This document shows, in pieces, positions 22,841 through 33,434 of a stretch of DNA of 64,000 bases (the first letter of the stretch is position 1; each line of letters begins with the position of its first letter). Position numbers and translations under genes: made by a program. The notes beneath the pieces are model-generated. The model did not search any database. It saw only the letters and a list, made by a program, of their open reading frames with translations, and was not told the DNA's origin. The stretch covers positions 1,027,268 to 1,091,267 of the forward strand of contig VCAZ01000003.1 in the NCBI GenBank assembly GCA_005784505.1. The letters are read 5' to 3'. This stretch comes from Bagarius yarrelli (Eukaryota; Chordata; Actinopteri; Siluriformes; Sisoridae).

Positions 22841-23329
22841 GTCTACCCAACACTGCTGAGCAAGACTCTTAACCTACCCTAGTGGTATTTAAGTATTGCT
22901 GATCATGCTTATTTTATTACAGAAGTTTAGCTGGCACTTATTATACCTTCCTTTTAGATAGATAGAAATTTGATTATGTTTTAAACATGATTGAATTTCC
23001 AATGGTTGTAAAAGCAAGATTTTACTTTTAATAGATTAAAAACAAAAATGTTAACATTTTTTGTTAATAAGTCTTTACAACACTAATTGAAAGTAGTAAA
23101 AGTGCAATTTAAATTCTTATATTCTTAAAAGCAGAATTCCAATTCCAGCATTTAAAATCTGACCTTCTGAGTCTTTATAAAACATTTCTGGTTCTGATAT
23201 TTGAGCATTAATTCAAATTCTGACAAATCTACATTGACACAGTTTACATTTTAGTTTAACGTCTATTTAAAATCTTGCCCTTTTTAAAATCAATCAAGTG
23301 TGTCAGTGAATATAGAACAATAGACAGAC
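22841..23329. other. AT-rich sequence with a possible tiny SINE fragment
   Basis: 'cactgctgagcaagactctt' at 22,851 resembles the middle of family A or B, but is too short to assign. Confidence 0.4.
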
Positions 23330-23620
23330 AGGCATGTAGTGGAAGATATTTCACAAGCTCTTGACAGGCAGTGTGGACAATGCGCTGGCCCCTCTGAGCC
23401 CCTATTAAAACAGCCCGTAGCCTTCAGGCCAGCGGATTAGTGTGAATACACTTATTTCCCCAGGTAGCGGATTTGCCTTCCATTAGCCCACGGCCTCTCT
23501 GCTTCACCGTCAGCACAGGTCAATTATCTGCTAGGACGAGTCAGGTACTCACACTTAATTGGAAAGTTCATAACAGCCAGTACCATCTGGAGAGGAGAAA
23601 CTTTGATACATTCGTTTTCC
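23330..23620. other. Candidate conserved non-coding island
   Basis: A well-balanced non-repetitive block with many transcription-factor-like cores ('caggtcaattatctgctag', 'cacttaattggaaagttc'). It sits in a SINE-free stretch. No frame suggests an exon. The call is from texture only. Confidence 0.3.
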
Positions 23621-24049
23621 AAATATGAATATAATGAAGTTGTTTGTGTAGGGGGTTTTGCGTGGCATGGTTTAAAACTGAACATCGTTAGTGCTGAGGT
23701 TGAGACTGTGAGGAGAAAGAAAAAGAGTCAGAGAGCGAGATAAAAACATAACGCTACTGATGTGTGTTAGTCATCCAGTAGGTTTGAGGAGAAAAATCAT
23801 GAGTGGTGTATCATATTCATACTGACAGCACTGGATAGAAGATGCTTTAAAAATGTTATAGCGCTTTTCCTCCTTGATCAAACATTCAAGCTGGGAATTA
23901 AATAACAGAAAATTGAATATGTGAACATAATCAATAAAAGTAGGACTGGCTAAAGCATTGATTATCTACCCGACTACCTTTCTATTTTTTTTTTTAGTTT
24001 TTAAGCCATAACATTCCACTTTTATAAATATTTCATTTCCTTGTGAGCT
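23621..24049. other. No gene recognised
   Basis: Mixed sequence with a GA-rich patch at about 23,710-23,740. Confidence 0.5.
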
Positions 24050-24430
24050 TTCTGAGTCACCTGTCTGGGGACACTGACAGATGTCTGTCCTGGCTGATTC
24101 CAGGCCTTATAGACGGGGGGTGGAAAATTCCTGGTTGCACCCCCACCACAACAGCACCGAAGGGTCCCATCTGTTAGGTGTCTTGGGTTCTTAGTCCGGA
24201 TACAGCGCCGGCTGCCAGGCTGCTTGTGTACCGGTAGTATTTGCTGTTAAGGACACACAGAGTGAAATTCAGACTGACTACAGTAGATGTGACTCGGTAT
24301 TTCAGCATGTTTTCACACGGGAGGGTTGAAACTGAGAGGAATGGACAGATGGATGAATGGTCTGATGTTTTGGCAGCCGGCGCTAAAGCCTACTTTAGGG
24401 GTTCACTTGAAGAAGATATGGCGTGTTGTT
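24050..24430. other. Candidate conserved block or unknown unique sequence
   Basis: GC-richer than its surroundings, with CpG ('tacagcgccggctgccagg', 'gtgtaccggtagtatttg'). A 100-codon frame starts at 24,241 but has no domain, and a second overlapping frame is equally open, so coding is not supported. Confidence 0.22.
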
Positions 24431-25035
24431 ACATATTTAAAATCAAGATGTCTGCCTATATCCATATCCAAGAAGAATTTCAGAGCAGGTGCATGCAGGT
24501 TTTTTTCTATCAATTCATCCAATCAATATATGAGGTAATATAAACAAAGAGGCATCACATTTGTGAATGTGGTAAGCTAATTAGCACAGTGTTATCCAGG
24601 AGACTTGGCATTTGCCTATGGTCTAATTTGAATTTCGTATCCAAGGTGGTCCTGCCACTGGGGCCCGAATTGATCTGACACTTTGGCCCCTAACTATAAT
24701 GACCTGCCAATATTTGGCTCTTAGAAAAAAAAAGTGGTTTCATTGTCCCTCAGCATCTGTCTCATCAGAGTTTTATATAAGAACAAAGGTGGTCCATACC
24801 ATTTCACAAAACAAATCTGTTTCTGTTTTGCAGTCATACCATATTTAAAACCCTCATGGTATGATTTTTTTAGTATGATATCAGATTGACTATCATAAAA
24901 CTCCACAAAATTGCACAGTACATAAGCATGCTATAATAAAGAGAGGATACCACCAAGCTAACCATGTTAAATAAGCCTCCAACAATAATTAATATAATGT
25001 AATATATATATAATATACTCAAACATGTTATATAG
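24431..25035. other. AT-rich sequence, nothing recognised
   Basis: No repeat or exon signature. Confidence 0.5.
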
Positions 25036-25195
25036 GAAAATTGTAGCTTAGCGGTTGAGATGTTGGACAGACTGTGGGTTCAACCACCAAGCTGCCACTG
25101 CTGGACCCCTCAGCCCTTTTAACCTTTAAATACCCTTAAATGAATGTAAGGTACTCTGAATAAAGATGTCTGCCAAATGCCAGAAATGTAAATGT
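25036..25195 (+). mobile_element. SINE family A, diverged
   Basis: The head 'ttgtagcttagcggttgaga', a damaged B box 'ctgtgggttcaacc' and the tail 'aagatgtctgccaaatgcca' are in order. Confidence 0.8.
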
Positions 25196-26194
25196 TTATA
25201 ACATTGGGCATGGATATGTCAGTCTTATGACGCAAAGCTTAAGTGGTTCATAGTGGTTCATACTTATTTAAGGAAACAAACTCTATATAATATTTAGTTA
25301 CCTTTTTCTTTAGGGTTTGCCATCATTACACCCTTAGGCCCTGGAAACGTTGTTACATCAGATTTAAAAACTCTTTAAAAGCTTCTTGTTTATCAAAGTT
25401 TGTCAGGTGAAAGAAACAAGCTGTACGACTGAACCTTTAATCAGAACTCCTGGTAATAATGAGAAGCAGCCAGGTGGCAATGTTATTCGGGTTTATTTTG
25501 AGCAAATGTCATCTCTCTCTCTTTCTCTCTCCCTCCCAGTGTGTTACCTTTTCTGACTAATCAGGTTCTGCCGACCTGCCAAGACAGCACGGGGTAATGA
25601 AGTAGCACAGACAACCCGCTCCTGGAAGAGCCTGAATCAGTGATTGAAGTCAGAGCAAATTTAATCCACTATATTGTCAGAATATTTAGATCTTTGCAGA
25701 GGTAAATATTTCTGTGTGTTTACCCATATGTTTACATTGGTTCAAATATTCTTAAAAAATATTATACCCTTAAAAATGACAATTAGGTGCTTTTTTTGCA
25801 AATACATCCTGAATCGATTCCATTTGTCAAATCAAAATCTGAGTACAAAAAATATAGTACAAACCAGGTCTCTGGAATGTGCTACAGCTTTTCTTAGAAG
25901 AAGAGAAACATAAGGTGAAGAAGGATAAAGCAGAATACTCGAACAGCGGCACAGCCTTTTCAACTCAGCCTTTTTTTCAACACAGATGTATATCTATCTA
26001 TACTAGACAGGTCAGGTTTTAAGGAACGCAAGCTGGATATAACACTTCCAACACTCCAACCTCAGCATTCAGGTTGAATATCAAAGATAGTAGAAGAAGA
26101 CATAATTTGGACATCAGTGAGATCTCAAGTACTTGTTTTTTTCTTTTTGTCATTATTTCCTTTTCAAAATTGTTTTGTTTTGTTAAGCAACACA
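25196..26194. other. No gene recognised
   Basis: Short CT run at about 25,514; chance frames only. Confidence 0.5.
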
Positions 26195-26358
26195 GTGAAG
26201 TGGTAGCACAGTGGTTAAGATGTTGGACTACCAACCTGAATACCTGGGTTTGATTCACAGCACCACCAAGTCACCACTGTGGGCCCCTGAGGAAGACCCA
26301 TAACCCTCAATTGCTCAGTTGTATCACCGGGAATAATGTAAGTTGCTCTGGATAAAGT
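26195..26358 (+). mobile_element. SINE family A, tail end lost
   Basis: It opens 'gtgaagtggtagcacagtgg', has 'gtttgattcacagcaccacc' at the B box, and stops at 'gctctggataaag'. Confidence 0.86.
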
Positions 26359-26552
26359 ATAATTAATACATTAACATTAATGGTCATAGTCTCAGATGTC
26401 ATACCCACAGACCAATGCCTGAATACAAAACTGGAAACGCTTTTACCCTGAATGGTTGGATTCTATATTTTAATAACGATTTTACGGGCAAATGCTAAAT
26501 TGTTCACAACATAGATTCAGTAACTTGCTCAAGTTACCCAGATTAATTAATT

Positions 26553-26748
26553 AATTTATATACTTTCTAACGCCATCCTAGCATCAAGGCTATCTTTATA
26601 GCGATGTAGTTCTTACTCACTTAAACTAACATACATGTTTTTGGACTGTGGGAGGAAACCGGAGTACCCGGAGTAAACCCACACAAGCAAGAAGATCCAA
26701 ACTTCTTGCTGTGAGGCAACGGTGCTAACCACTAAGCGTCCGTGCTGC
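26553..26748 (-). mobile_element. Fish SINE/LINE-tail family E (DANA-like layout)
   Basis: On the minus strand this has the layout of fish tRNA-headed SINEs: head complement 'ggtgctaaccactaagcgtc', then 'ggagtaaacccacacaagca' and 'tttttggactgtgggaggaa'. The internal 'acggggagaacatgcaaact' block is absent. Related copies lie at 63,336-63,690 and elsewhere. Confidence 0.7.
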
Positions 26749-27495
26749 CCTGCTCAATTGACCTAAATAAACAATCTATAGTTAAATTGTTTTAGTAGTG
26801 ACATTGACTTAACATGATGCTGAACAAAGCAAAATTTGATTAGTCACTTAAGATAAGGTAAGATTTCAGATAAATTAAATCTGTTAGATAGTCCAAACGT
26901 TCTGCCATTAGCCTAATAACACTATGTGAGACTGGGATATTACATAAAGAACATTATGACACCCTTGACTATTTTATAAATGATCAACACCAAATAGGGT
27001 TTCTTAACTTTTTTTAAAGTTTAAGTTAATGTCCTCTGTTTATTTAAACCTTTGTGAATTAAAAAAAAATTACTTTTAGTCTTTTTTAGGCTCTTAGTCA
27101 TTTGGATCAAAGAAACCTTAATACCTCCTAATTACAAAGAGTGCATTAAAGGGGATTCCAAGTTGAAGTAATTATTCAAAGAACCAACATACATAAAAGC
27201 AAACATAGATGGTACGCGAATCCATAATCTTTAGGGAACAAGCTATGGTTCCTAACCTCATTAGGAAGCCAAGTTACCTCCAAAGGAACCCGTAAATAGC
27301 AACCAGTGAACGGTGTAGTTGCTATAAGCTTATGAAACCTGAAAAGTAAACAAATCAGTGCAATTGGATTTAGATGGGTTGTACACTAAAGTGCAGTTGA
27401 AGTTTATATCAACTTTATTGGGTAACTATACTAGGATCAGTGTACTAGTGGTGTACATGTAAATGTATAATTTAAAAACTTCTTCAGAATAAATT
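26749..27495. other. AT-rich sequence, nothing recognised
   Basis: No coding or repeat signature. Confidence 0.5.
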
Positions 27496-27612
27496 GGCCA
27501 CATTTTATTGGAGGTTAGTTGCTAAGGGGCTCAGCAGTGGAAGTTTGGTGATGCTGGGAATCGAACCTATTATCAATTCCTATAACAGTCCAACACGAGC
27601 TACCACTTCCCA
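27496..27612 (-). mobile_element. SINE family A, tail lost
   Basis: 'ggtgatgctgggaatcgaac' and the head complement 'gagctaccacttcccag' are clear; the 3' half is gone. Confidence 0.78.
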
Positions 27613-27779
27613 GTTCACAGTTTATGAAAACAGAGTAAAACTTGTACAAATACTAAGTGTATTTGTTATGTTATAAAAGTCTGCTTTCAATGTATCATTT
27701 TAAGTATACTTTGGTGTACAAATATTTAAGCAACATTTAGTAATTGGAGTCCATTTTTTATGATAGCTTTATTTAATGA

Positions 27780-27866
27780 AAATTATTAGACGTTTACTTT
27801 TGTTACTTCAGGGTTCTGTTTCGATCCTAAGCTTGATCCTAAGCTTGGTTTAAGTTGTGTATATAC
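27780..27866 (+). mobile_element. Family E fragment, left part, split by SINE A
   Basis: 'gttacttcagggttctgttt' and 'cgatcctaagcttggtttaa' resemble the head side of family E, and 'aggtttcctcccattaaaca' follows at 28,070 beyond the inserted SINE. A 13-base tandem duplication 'gatcctaagcttg' is visible. Confidence 0.45.
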
Positions 27867-28048
27867 GGGGAGGTGGTAGCACACAGACGTTGGACTGCTA
27901 ATTGGAAGAGTGGGGTTCGATTCCCAGCACCACCAAGTTACCACTGCTGGGCGTCTGAGCATAGCTCTTAACCCTCAATTACTTAGTTGTATGAAAGAGA
28001 TAAATGTAAGTCGCTCTGGATAAGGGTGTCCTCTGAAATGCCGTCAAT
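27867..28048 (+). mobile_element. SINE family A, well preserved
   Basis: Intact B box ('ggggttcgattcccagcacc') and tail ('gtcgctctggataagggtgt'). It probably inserted into a family E element. Confidence 0.88.
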
Positions 28049-28349
28049 ATATGTTCACTTTATTTGCATAGGTTTCCTCCCATTAAACATTACATTCTTT
28101 TTTCTTATTTAATGACATTATATTTCTAAAATTTAAGCCTAAAACAACCAAAAATGTCTTACAAACACAACTGAAAAATAGCACAAACCAAATATAGTTA
28201 AGTACCAGATTAAGTCTAGACCAGATTGACCTAAACTTGTCTGTATATTTGTAAGTATAAGCCAAATACACTTTAGTAAAATGTTATTTAGTATATGTTT
28301 AATTAATCTATAAAAAATAAACTAAGTATACTATTAGTACAACTGCAAA
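28049..28349. other. AT-rich sequence, nothing recognised
   Basis: Only the family E remnant 'aggtttcctcccattaaaca' near 28,070 is suggestive. Confidence 0.45.
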
Positions 28350-28680
28350 AACATTGTGTAAGGTAAGGCCATACGGGGGAGCGTCTGATTATTGTGAATT
28401 TCACTTTAAAAAGCTGTACAATTCCTGTAGGAACAAACACACTGTGCTAAATCATATTTACTACAGAAGTGCATTCTCCAGGGTGAGTAAAAGCAATGAG
28501 TTTTTCCAAGTTAAGCTGTGTGTAGCCTGTGGCCTGGTGTAGTCCGGGCTGAAATATTGATGAGTGTATTACAGCCTGGTTTTCATGAGGTCAATGAATA
28601 CAGCGGAAAGCTAATGGAGCGTGGAAGCTGTGGCTCTCCTGGGTCAAATGTGTTATCTCCCAGAATAAAAATGTTTCTTT
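28350..28680. other. Candidate conserved non-coding island
   Basis: A balanced non-repetitive block ('ggggagcgtctgattattgt', 'gtcaatgaatacagcggaaa'). A 62-codon frame inside it lacks any domain. Supported by texture only. Confidence 0.25.
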
Positions 28681-29160
28681 TTTAACAACACACAGTCACA
28701 CACTTAGAGCCTGAGGTATGGCTCCCAGGTAAAAGTGCATTTCAACTAGATATTAGGAATTTCCAACAAACCTTCGTTTGAAGACAAACACCGAAGCTGA
28801 AGGCTACCGATTAAAAACTGGCTCCCAGCTTGTCGTTTCACTCATAAAATTAAAATAACAGTTCAGAATTCTCACTTTAAGGCTTTTTTTTTAAAACATA
28901 CAGGAAATTCGATGAGGCCATTCAGTGTGACACTGTTTTCTTTGGCCGCTGAGGCACTCTCGCGTGATTATATAAAATGAGTTTTTCCATACTTTTCCTA
29001 ACGGTCACGACAGAAGGCAAGAGAGACCCAAGAGATCATCTCATTTCCTGTCAGAATATACACACACACATGCACACACACTGACACAGCATATGTTACT
29101 TCAGGCCTCCACATCTGGCGCCCTCTCATTTTTTCCTATGCAGACCTGAAGACCTGAAAG
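28681..29160. other. No gene recognised; short (AC)n at about 29,060
   Basis: Unique-looking sequence with no repeat family. Confidence 0.5.
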
Positions 29161-29182
29161 GTGTGTGTGTGTGTGTGTGTGT
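29161..29182. repeat. (GT)n microsatellite
   Basis: Eleven GT units. Confidence 0.94.
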
Positions 29183-29359
29183 CTTAAACTGGAGTTTGGG
29201 GAATTGATGGAATTTAGATTCATCACAGGCTGAAAAGAAGTGGAGAGAAAAAATAATCAACTAAAAATATAAATATGATATTTAAGTGACATTTGCTTAA
29301 TAGACTTACTGAATAAACACCAGAACGATAATATTCTTTAAAATAGCTACACATGATGA

Positions 29360-29495
29360 ACATTATCAGATGTTCGCTGCATTACTTCAGGATTCTGTGT
29401 CAATCCTGAGCCTGGTTTACAGTCTATGTGAAGTTTTATATATTTTCTATGTTTCTGCATGGCTTTCCTTTGGGTTTGCCAATTTTCTACTTATA
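29360..29495 (+). mobile_element. Family E fragment
   Basis: 'gcattacttcaggattctgt', 'caatcctgagcctggtttac' and 'ctgcatggctttcctttggg' follow the order of family E. It parallels the fragment at 27,780. Confidence 0.45.
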
Positions 29496-29504
29496 AAACA
29501 TTAA

Positions 29505-29641
29505 ATTCCCAGCTTCACCAAGCCACCACTGTTGGGCCCCCAAACAAGACCCTTAACCTCCAATTGGTCAGTTGTATAAATGAGATAATGTAAGTCGCTC
29601 TGGATAAGGACGTCTGCCAAATGCTGTAAAAGTAAATGTAA
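29505..29641 (+). mobile_element. SINE family A, 5'-truncated
   Basis: Starts at the 'cccagcttcaccaagccac' block and keeps the whole tail ('gtcgctctggataaggacgt'). Confidence 0.85.
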
Positions 29642-29773
29642 ATATAAATCCTTTTTTTTTAATCAGTGACATTATATTTGGGAACTCAAAACAGAAAAAC
29701 AAACCCACTCTTATTCAGAGTGAATCACATGTCTCTCAGCGTTTCTTTTTACTAACAGAGAAGTTCACAGAAA

Positions 29774-29868
29774 GGCGGGTTCAGCAGTAGCAGCTTGACA
29801 GAGTTGGGAATTAAACCTATAAGCTTTTAATCAGCAGACCAATACCTTAACCACCGAGTCACCATTTC
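29774..29868 (-). mobile_element. SINE family A, decayed head half
   Basis: 'cagagttgggaattaaacct' and 'aaccaccgagtcaccatttc' mark the head half on the minus strand. Confidence 0.62.
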
Positions 29869-29880
29869 AATTAAAAAAAA

Positions 29881-29982
29881 AAGTTAAGGGCCTTGCTCAG
29901 GGGCCCAGCAGTGGTGCTGGGAATCGAACCCCAGTCTTTGTGAAATCTGTCCAACACCTTAACCCCAAAACTACCACTTCCC
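29881..29982 (-). mobile_element. SINE family A, head half
   Basis: 'ggccttgctcaggggcccag' and 'gtgctgggaatcgaacccca' are well kept; the tail is missing. It lies 12 bp from the previous fragment in the same orientation. Confidence 0.82.
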
Positions 29983-30081
29983 AACTTAACATTAATATTT
30001 ATTCATGTACTGTAACTAACAGTACAAAATCACATGACTAATGTTTATCTATAGTTATATATTTTTAAAACTGTTGTGCTC

Positions 30082-30192
30082 CGGCAACCCGGGTTCGATT
30101 TCAGCTCAGGTCCCGCCCCCTCTCTCTCCTATTTCATCTCTAATCTGTCCTATTAATAAAGGCAAAAATGCCCAAAAATATATTTTAATAAA
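30082..30192 (+). mobile_element. SINE family C, 5'-truncated
   Basis: A third family: a B-box-like 'cccgggttcgatttcagctc', then 'aggtcccgccccctctctct' and the tail 'ttaataaaggcaaaaatgcc' with A-rich end. A fuller copy lies at 55,770-55,911. The tail is unlike families A and B. Confidence 0.72.
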
Positions 30193-30421
30193 AACGTGGG
30201 GATTTTTGTCACATAAACTACAGCACAGTGAAATGTTTCTTCAAGTATCCCATCTTAGAAAGTTGGGATCAGAGCGCAGGGTCAGTTATGGTACAGCGCC
30301 CATGGAGCAGGAAGGCTTAAGGCCTGGCTTAAGGACCCAACAGTGGCAGACTGGCAGTTATAGGGGTTGACCCTAGGTCTTCCTGGTCTTTCCAATCAAC
30401 AACTCACTGCCTTAACCATAC
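30193..30421 (-). mobile_element. SINE family B, near full length
   Basis: 'tttttgtcacataaactaca', 'atcccatcttagaaagttgg', 'aaggacccaacagtggcaga' and the head end 'actgccttaaccata' are all present. It abuts the family C element. Confidence 0.85.
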
Positions 30422-30454
30422 ATAATACTTAAATTATTTGTTTATCTATGCCTT

Positions 30455-30458
30455 TATC

Positions 30459-30509
<51 letters not shown>
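30455..30509. repeat. (TATC)n microsatellite
   Basis: About twelve perfect TATC units after a short imperfect lead-in. Confidence 0.96.
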
Positions 30510-30511
<2 letters not shown>

Positions 30512-31230
30512 TAATTTACACAAATTACTTGTGTTCTTCTTTTTTTAAATAAGTCTTTAAATGTGCATGGCTTTACCTTTGCTACGACTCACATAAAATA
30601 CATCTGATTAATATGCCATTTTTAGCAAAACACATACACAAACACACATACACAACAAAAAATAGATTGAAAGACTGGCCAGTCTTATCAATTAAAATCC
30701 CCTAAACCCTTGGGATACTAAGTGAAGCTCAGACTATTGGGTCCAGAGTCTTTGTTTGTCTTATGCTTTCCTAAATAAAGTGTTGCAACTGCCAATCAGA
30801 ACGGGAGCTTTTTTTTTTCCCTCCTCTGTCCTCCCTGTAGAATGTCTCCCTTTTCTTGATTATGCTGAGATGACTGTAAGGGGATGCTGGTATAAGCGGG
30901 CTAATGAGCATCCCGGTTCTTAGGAAAGTGCTCCTGTGAGTCTGTACTGAACTCTCCCAAAAAACAGCAACGATACAGCAACCAGAACAACAACAACAGG
31001 TTTCGACAGCATGGCTGAGATTAACAAACAGCAGTGAATAAGGAAGTGCAGTGCGGTGAGATCTCAGATATGTCGTGCCAGCAGTTTTCAGCTCCCTGGT
31101 GCAATAGAGTCCAGGAGTCAGCATAGAACTGTACAGAGTTACACCGCTCAGCATAAGTACTAGTTATAAGTATATAGTAAGTGTAAGTATAGTAGGAAAA
31201 AAAGAAAACATGAATATTACATGTAGGCCA

Positions 31231-31231
<1 letters not shown>
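30510..31231. other. No gene recognised; large chance frame on the minus strand
   Basis: A 127-codon minus-strand frame (30,771-31,154) overlaps a 70-codon frame in another phase. It shows no domain, signal peptide or convincing splice context. The DNA is compositionally balanced and could instead be conserved non-coding sequence. Confidence 0.45.

Positions 31232-31290
<59 letters not shown>
31232..31290. repeat. 59-base poly(A) tract
   Basis: An uninterrupted A run after 'atgtaggccac'. No AATAAA or ATTAAA lies in the preceding 40 bases, so it is not an obvious polyadenylated insertion. It abuts a Tc1-like remnant. Its exact length may be unreliable in sequencing. Confidence 0.9.
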
Positions 31291-31294
<4 letters not shown>

Positions 31295-31518
31295 TAGTGA
31301 GATCAGAGACTTATGTTAAGGTGAGGAGGTCTGGGGTTCAGTCGGTGTTCAGTGTTGAGTCAGAATCGGGACTGCACAACATGTTTTAATGGAGATCAGG
31401 GGTTTGTGCACAGGGACATTGTCATGCTGGAATAGTGTTTAAGTCTCTTAGTTTCAGTAAAGTAATAATTTAATGCTGCAAGATATAAAAACATTCTCGA
31501 CGACTGTGTGCTTCAGAC
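31291..31518 (-). mobile_element. Tc1-like remnant T1, left part
   Basis: On the minus strand a Tc1/mariner transposase relic is legible around the DNxPVHK motif (bases 'gtgcacagggacattgtcat'). Flanking phrases 'ggtctggggttcagtcggtg' and 'aaaacattctcgacgactgt' match copies T2 and T3. The outer left end has been replaced by the poly(A). A SINE interrupts the element at 31,519. Confidence 0.75.
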
Positions 31519-31656
31519 TTTACATTTACAGAATTTGGTAGACACCCTTGTCCAGAGTGACTCACTTTTTAATTTTTTTTTTATACAACTGAGCAATTGG
31601 GGGTTAAGGGCCTTGCTTACAGGCCCAGTAATGGCAACATGGTGGTGTTGGGAATC
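31519..31656 (-). mobile_element. SINE family A inside T1, head lost
   Basis: The tail begins 'tttacatttacagaatttgg', and the copy stops at 'gtggtgttgggaatcag', where Tc1-like sequence resumes. Its left junction corresponds to that of the SINE inside T3. Confidence 0.83.
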
Positions 31657-31723
31657 AGTTTGTTAAGACACACTTATGTGGGTGTGCTGGTTAAGTGCCC
31701 ACATACTTATATAATGTACAGTG
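31657..31723 (-). mobile_element. Tc1-like remnant T1, right terminal part
   Basis: 'acacacttatgtgggtgtgc' followed by 'gtgcccacatacttatataa' is the subterminal and terminal inverted-repeat region, ending near 'gtacagtg'. The equivalent in T2 is 'tgtccacaaacttttggcaa'. Confidence 0.7.
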
Positions 31724-31827
31724 TGTTGTTTACATCCACGATGTCAACGACATTTGACTTTGCAAAAGTAACTTTATAGCAATAAAACTGCACACACAGA
31801 TGCACTTTATTCCAGCCGCAATATGCA

Positions 31828-32021
31828 GGGGAAGTGGTGGCTCATGGTTATGGTGTTGGACTACCAACCTGAAGATTGTGGGTTTGTTTCCCAGCTTCAC
31901 CAAGCTACCACTGGTGGGCCCCTGAGCAAGGCCCCTAACCCCCAATTGCTCAGTTGTGTAAAAGAGATAAATGTTAGGCGCTCTGGATAAGGACATCTGC
32001 CAAATGCCGTAAATGTAAATG
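31828..32021 (+). mobile_element. SINE family A, near full length
   Basis: 'ggggaagtggtggctcatgg' to 'ctgccaaatgccgtaaatg'. The B box is altered ('gtgggtttgtttcccagc'). Confidence 0.88.
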
Positions 32022-32764
32022 CGATATTATGCACGTATTAATCATATCACCTTAGAAATTCTATTTAATCCATTTTAATTATGAATTGACTATAATTATT
32101 ATTTAATGATAAATTCCATTTTTGACTATTATTTTGACTCCAAGACAGACTAAAGCATCCAGTATATGTGATCCTGTATAGAATTTTACATGCAACAAAT
32201 TCTAATTAGTGGTCAAAAATTAAATTGACAATTAACAACCACTAAACATCTTAAAAAAATCTTTGTCTGTTTACATCTGGACATAAAATTCCTAGATTAC
32301 AGCCCTAATCTAAGCACACTGAAAGCAGAATCGGTAACAAATAAAAATGTCTCTTTGACCCAAAACAACAACTGTATGCTGTGTATTCTATATAAACGCT
32401 TGGGAAGGAAAACATTCATCGTTTGGCACGTTTACTGTAAGTCTATCTGTGTGTGAACAGGGAAACCCCGTCACAGAGAATCAGCCAAAATGAACAGTCA
32501 CAATGCCAATAAATGCTTGAGATTTTTTAGGATGTTTTAGTGATACGCTGTTCTTGGGAGAGAGACGAACTTTATCATGGACAAACAATCACAGCGTCTT
32601 TCAATCTCTGGGGGTTTGTGTACAGTAAACAAACATTCTAAGACTAAAATTTCTAAGTTATTACTTATCTTATAAACTCTGACCACAAATGTTAAAAGAG
32701 GAGCAATAATATAAATGTGTGATTTGATTAATGTGAGGACTGATGTCAAGTCCACACAGATTAA
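32022..32764. other. AT-rich sequence, nothing recognised
   Basis: A 72-codon minus-strand frame near 32,640 shows no domain. Confidence 0.5.
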
Positions 32765-33040
32765 ATAGCTTTACAGAATTACATCATAATATACAATATT
32801 AAACATTCACTAAACACTTAATTTAATGAATATATATAAATTAAGAGTCCCAAATTAAGCAAGCCAGAGGTGACAGCGGCAAGGAACCAAAACTCTTTCG
32901 GTGACAGAATGGGGAAAAAACCTTGGGGAAAAAACAGACTTAGTCGGAGGGTCAGTTCTTTTCTGACCAGATAAACCAGTGGGTTACCAATGCTGCAGTA
33001 AAGTTCCCGTGGTTTGTCTGGATGGCCGTCTAGAGGACAA
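32765..33040 (-). mobile_element. Retroposon family D, tail end lost
   Basis: It parallels 17,447-17,790: 'agctttacagaattacatca', 'agccagaggtgacagcggca', 'aaccttggggaaaaaacaga', 'ggatggccgtctagaggaca'. The outermost tail is missing. Confidence 0.75.
32935..32999 (+). repeat. Left arm of a 65-bp inverted repeat
   Basis: It pairs with 33,061-33,125, with six differences in 65 positions. The arm is the terminal portion of the family D element. Confidence 0.9.
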
Positions 33041-33060
33041 AATTTTCACGAACCACCAGG

Positions 33061-33125
33061 ACTGCAGTATTGGTAATCCACTGGTTTATTTGGTCAGAGA
33101 AGAATTGACCCTCCGACTGAGTCTG
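33061..33125 (-). repeat. Right arm of a 65-bp inverted repeat
   Basis: Reverse complement of 32,935-32,999 apart from six transitions. A 61-base loop separates the arms. This inverted part is absent from the other family D copy at 17,447. Confidence 0.9.
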
Positions 33126-33163
33126 GTCCACCAAATGTCATGTGATTCAACATCTGATTAAAT

Positions 33164-33434
33164 ACATTATATCAGCAGAATTTTGTGGAAACCTCACCAT
33201 TCCTCTCCAAAATGTTGCTACACATTTGGAGACACACACTTGTCTAGACTGTCTTTATATGTTGTAGGATTATATTGTTCCTCCACTGAAACTAAGAGAC
33301 TCAAACACTGTTCTAGCATGACAATACCCCTGTGCACAAAACCCCGAACATGGTGTGTTTTTAATAGAGTGTTCTGAAAAACTTAAGTGTTCTGCACAAA
33401 GCATTGATCTTGACTCCACTGAACATCTTTGGAA
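33164..33434 (+). mobile_element. Tc1-like remnant T2, left part
   Basis: It starts at a decayed terminal region ('acattatatcagcagaattt', 'tgtggaaacctcaccat') and contains 'ttgtctagactgtctttata' and the DNxPVHK region ('atgacaatacccctgtgcac'). The segment 'gctacacatttggagacaca' is the uninterrupted equivalent of the SINE insertion site in T1 and T3. The ORF fragments here are transposase relics with stops and shifts. Confidence 0.78.

Noticed and set aside
30771..31154. 127-codon minus-strand frame as a gene
   Set aside because: No domain, and an overlapping frame in another phase is also open.
31201..31290. Processed pseudogene with poly(A) tail
   Set aside because: No polyadenylation signal and no coding-like sequence upstream.
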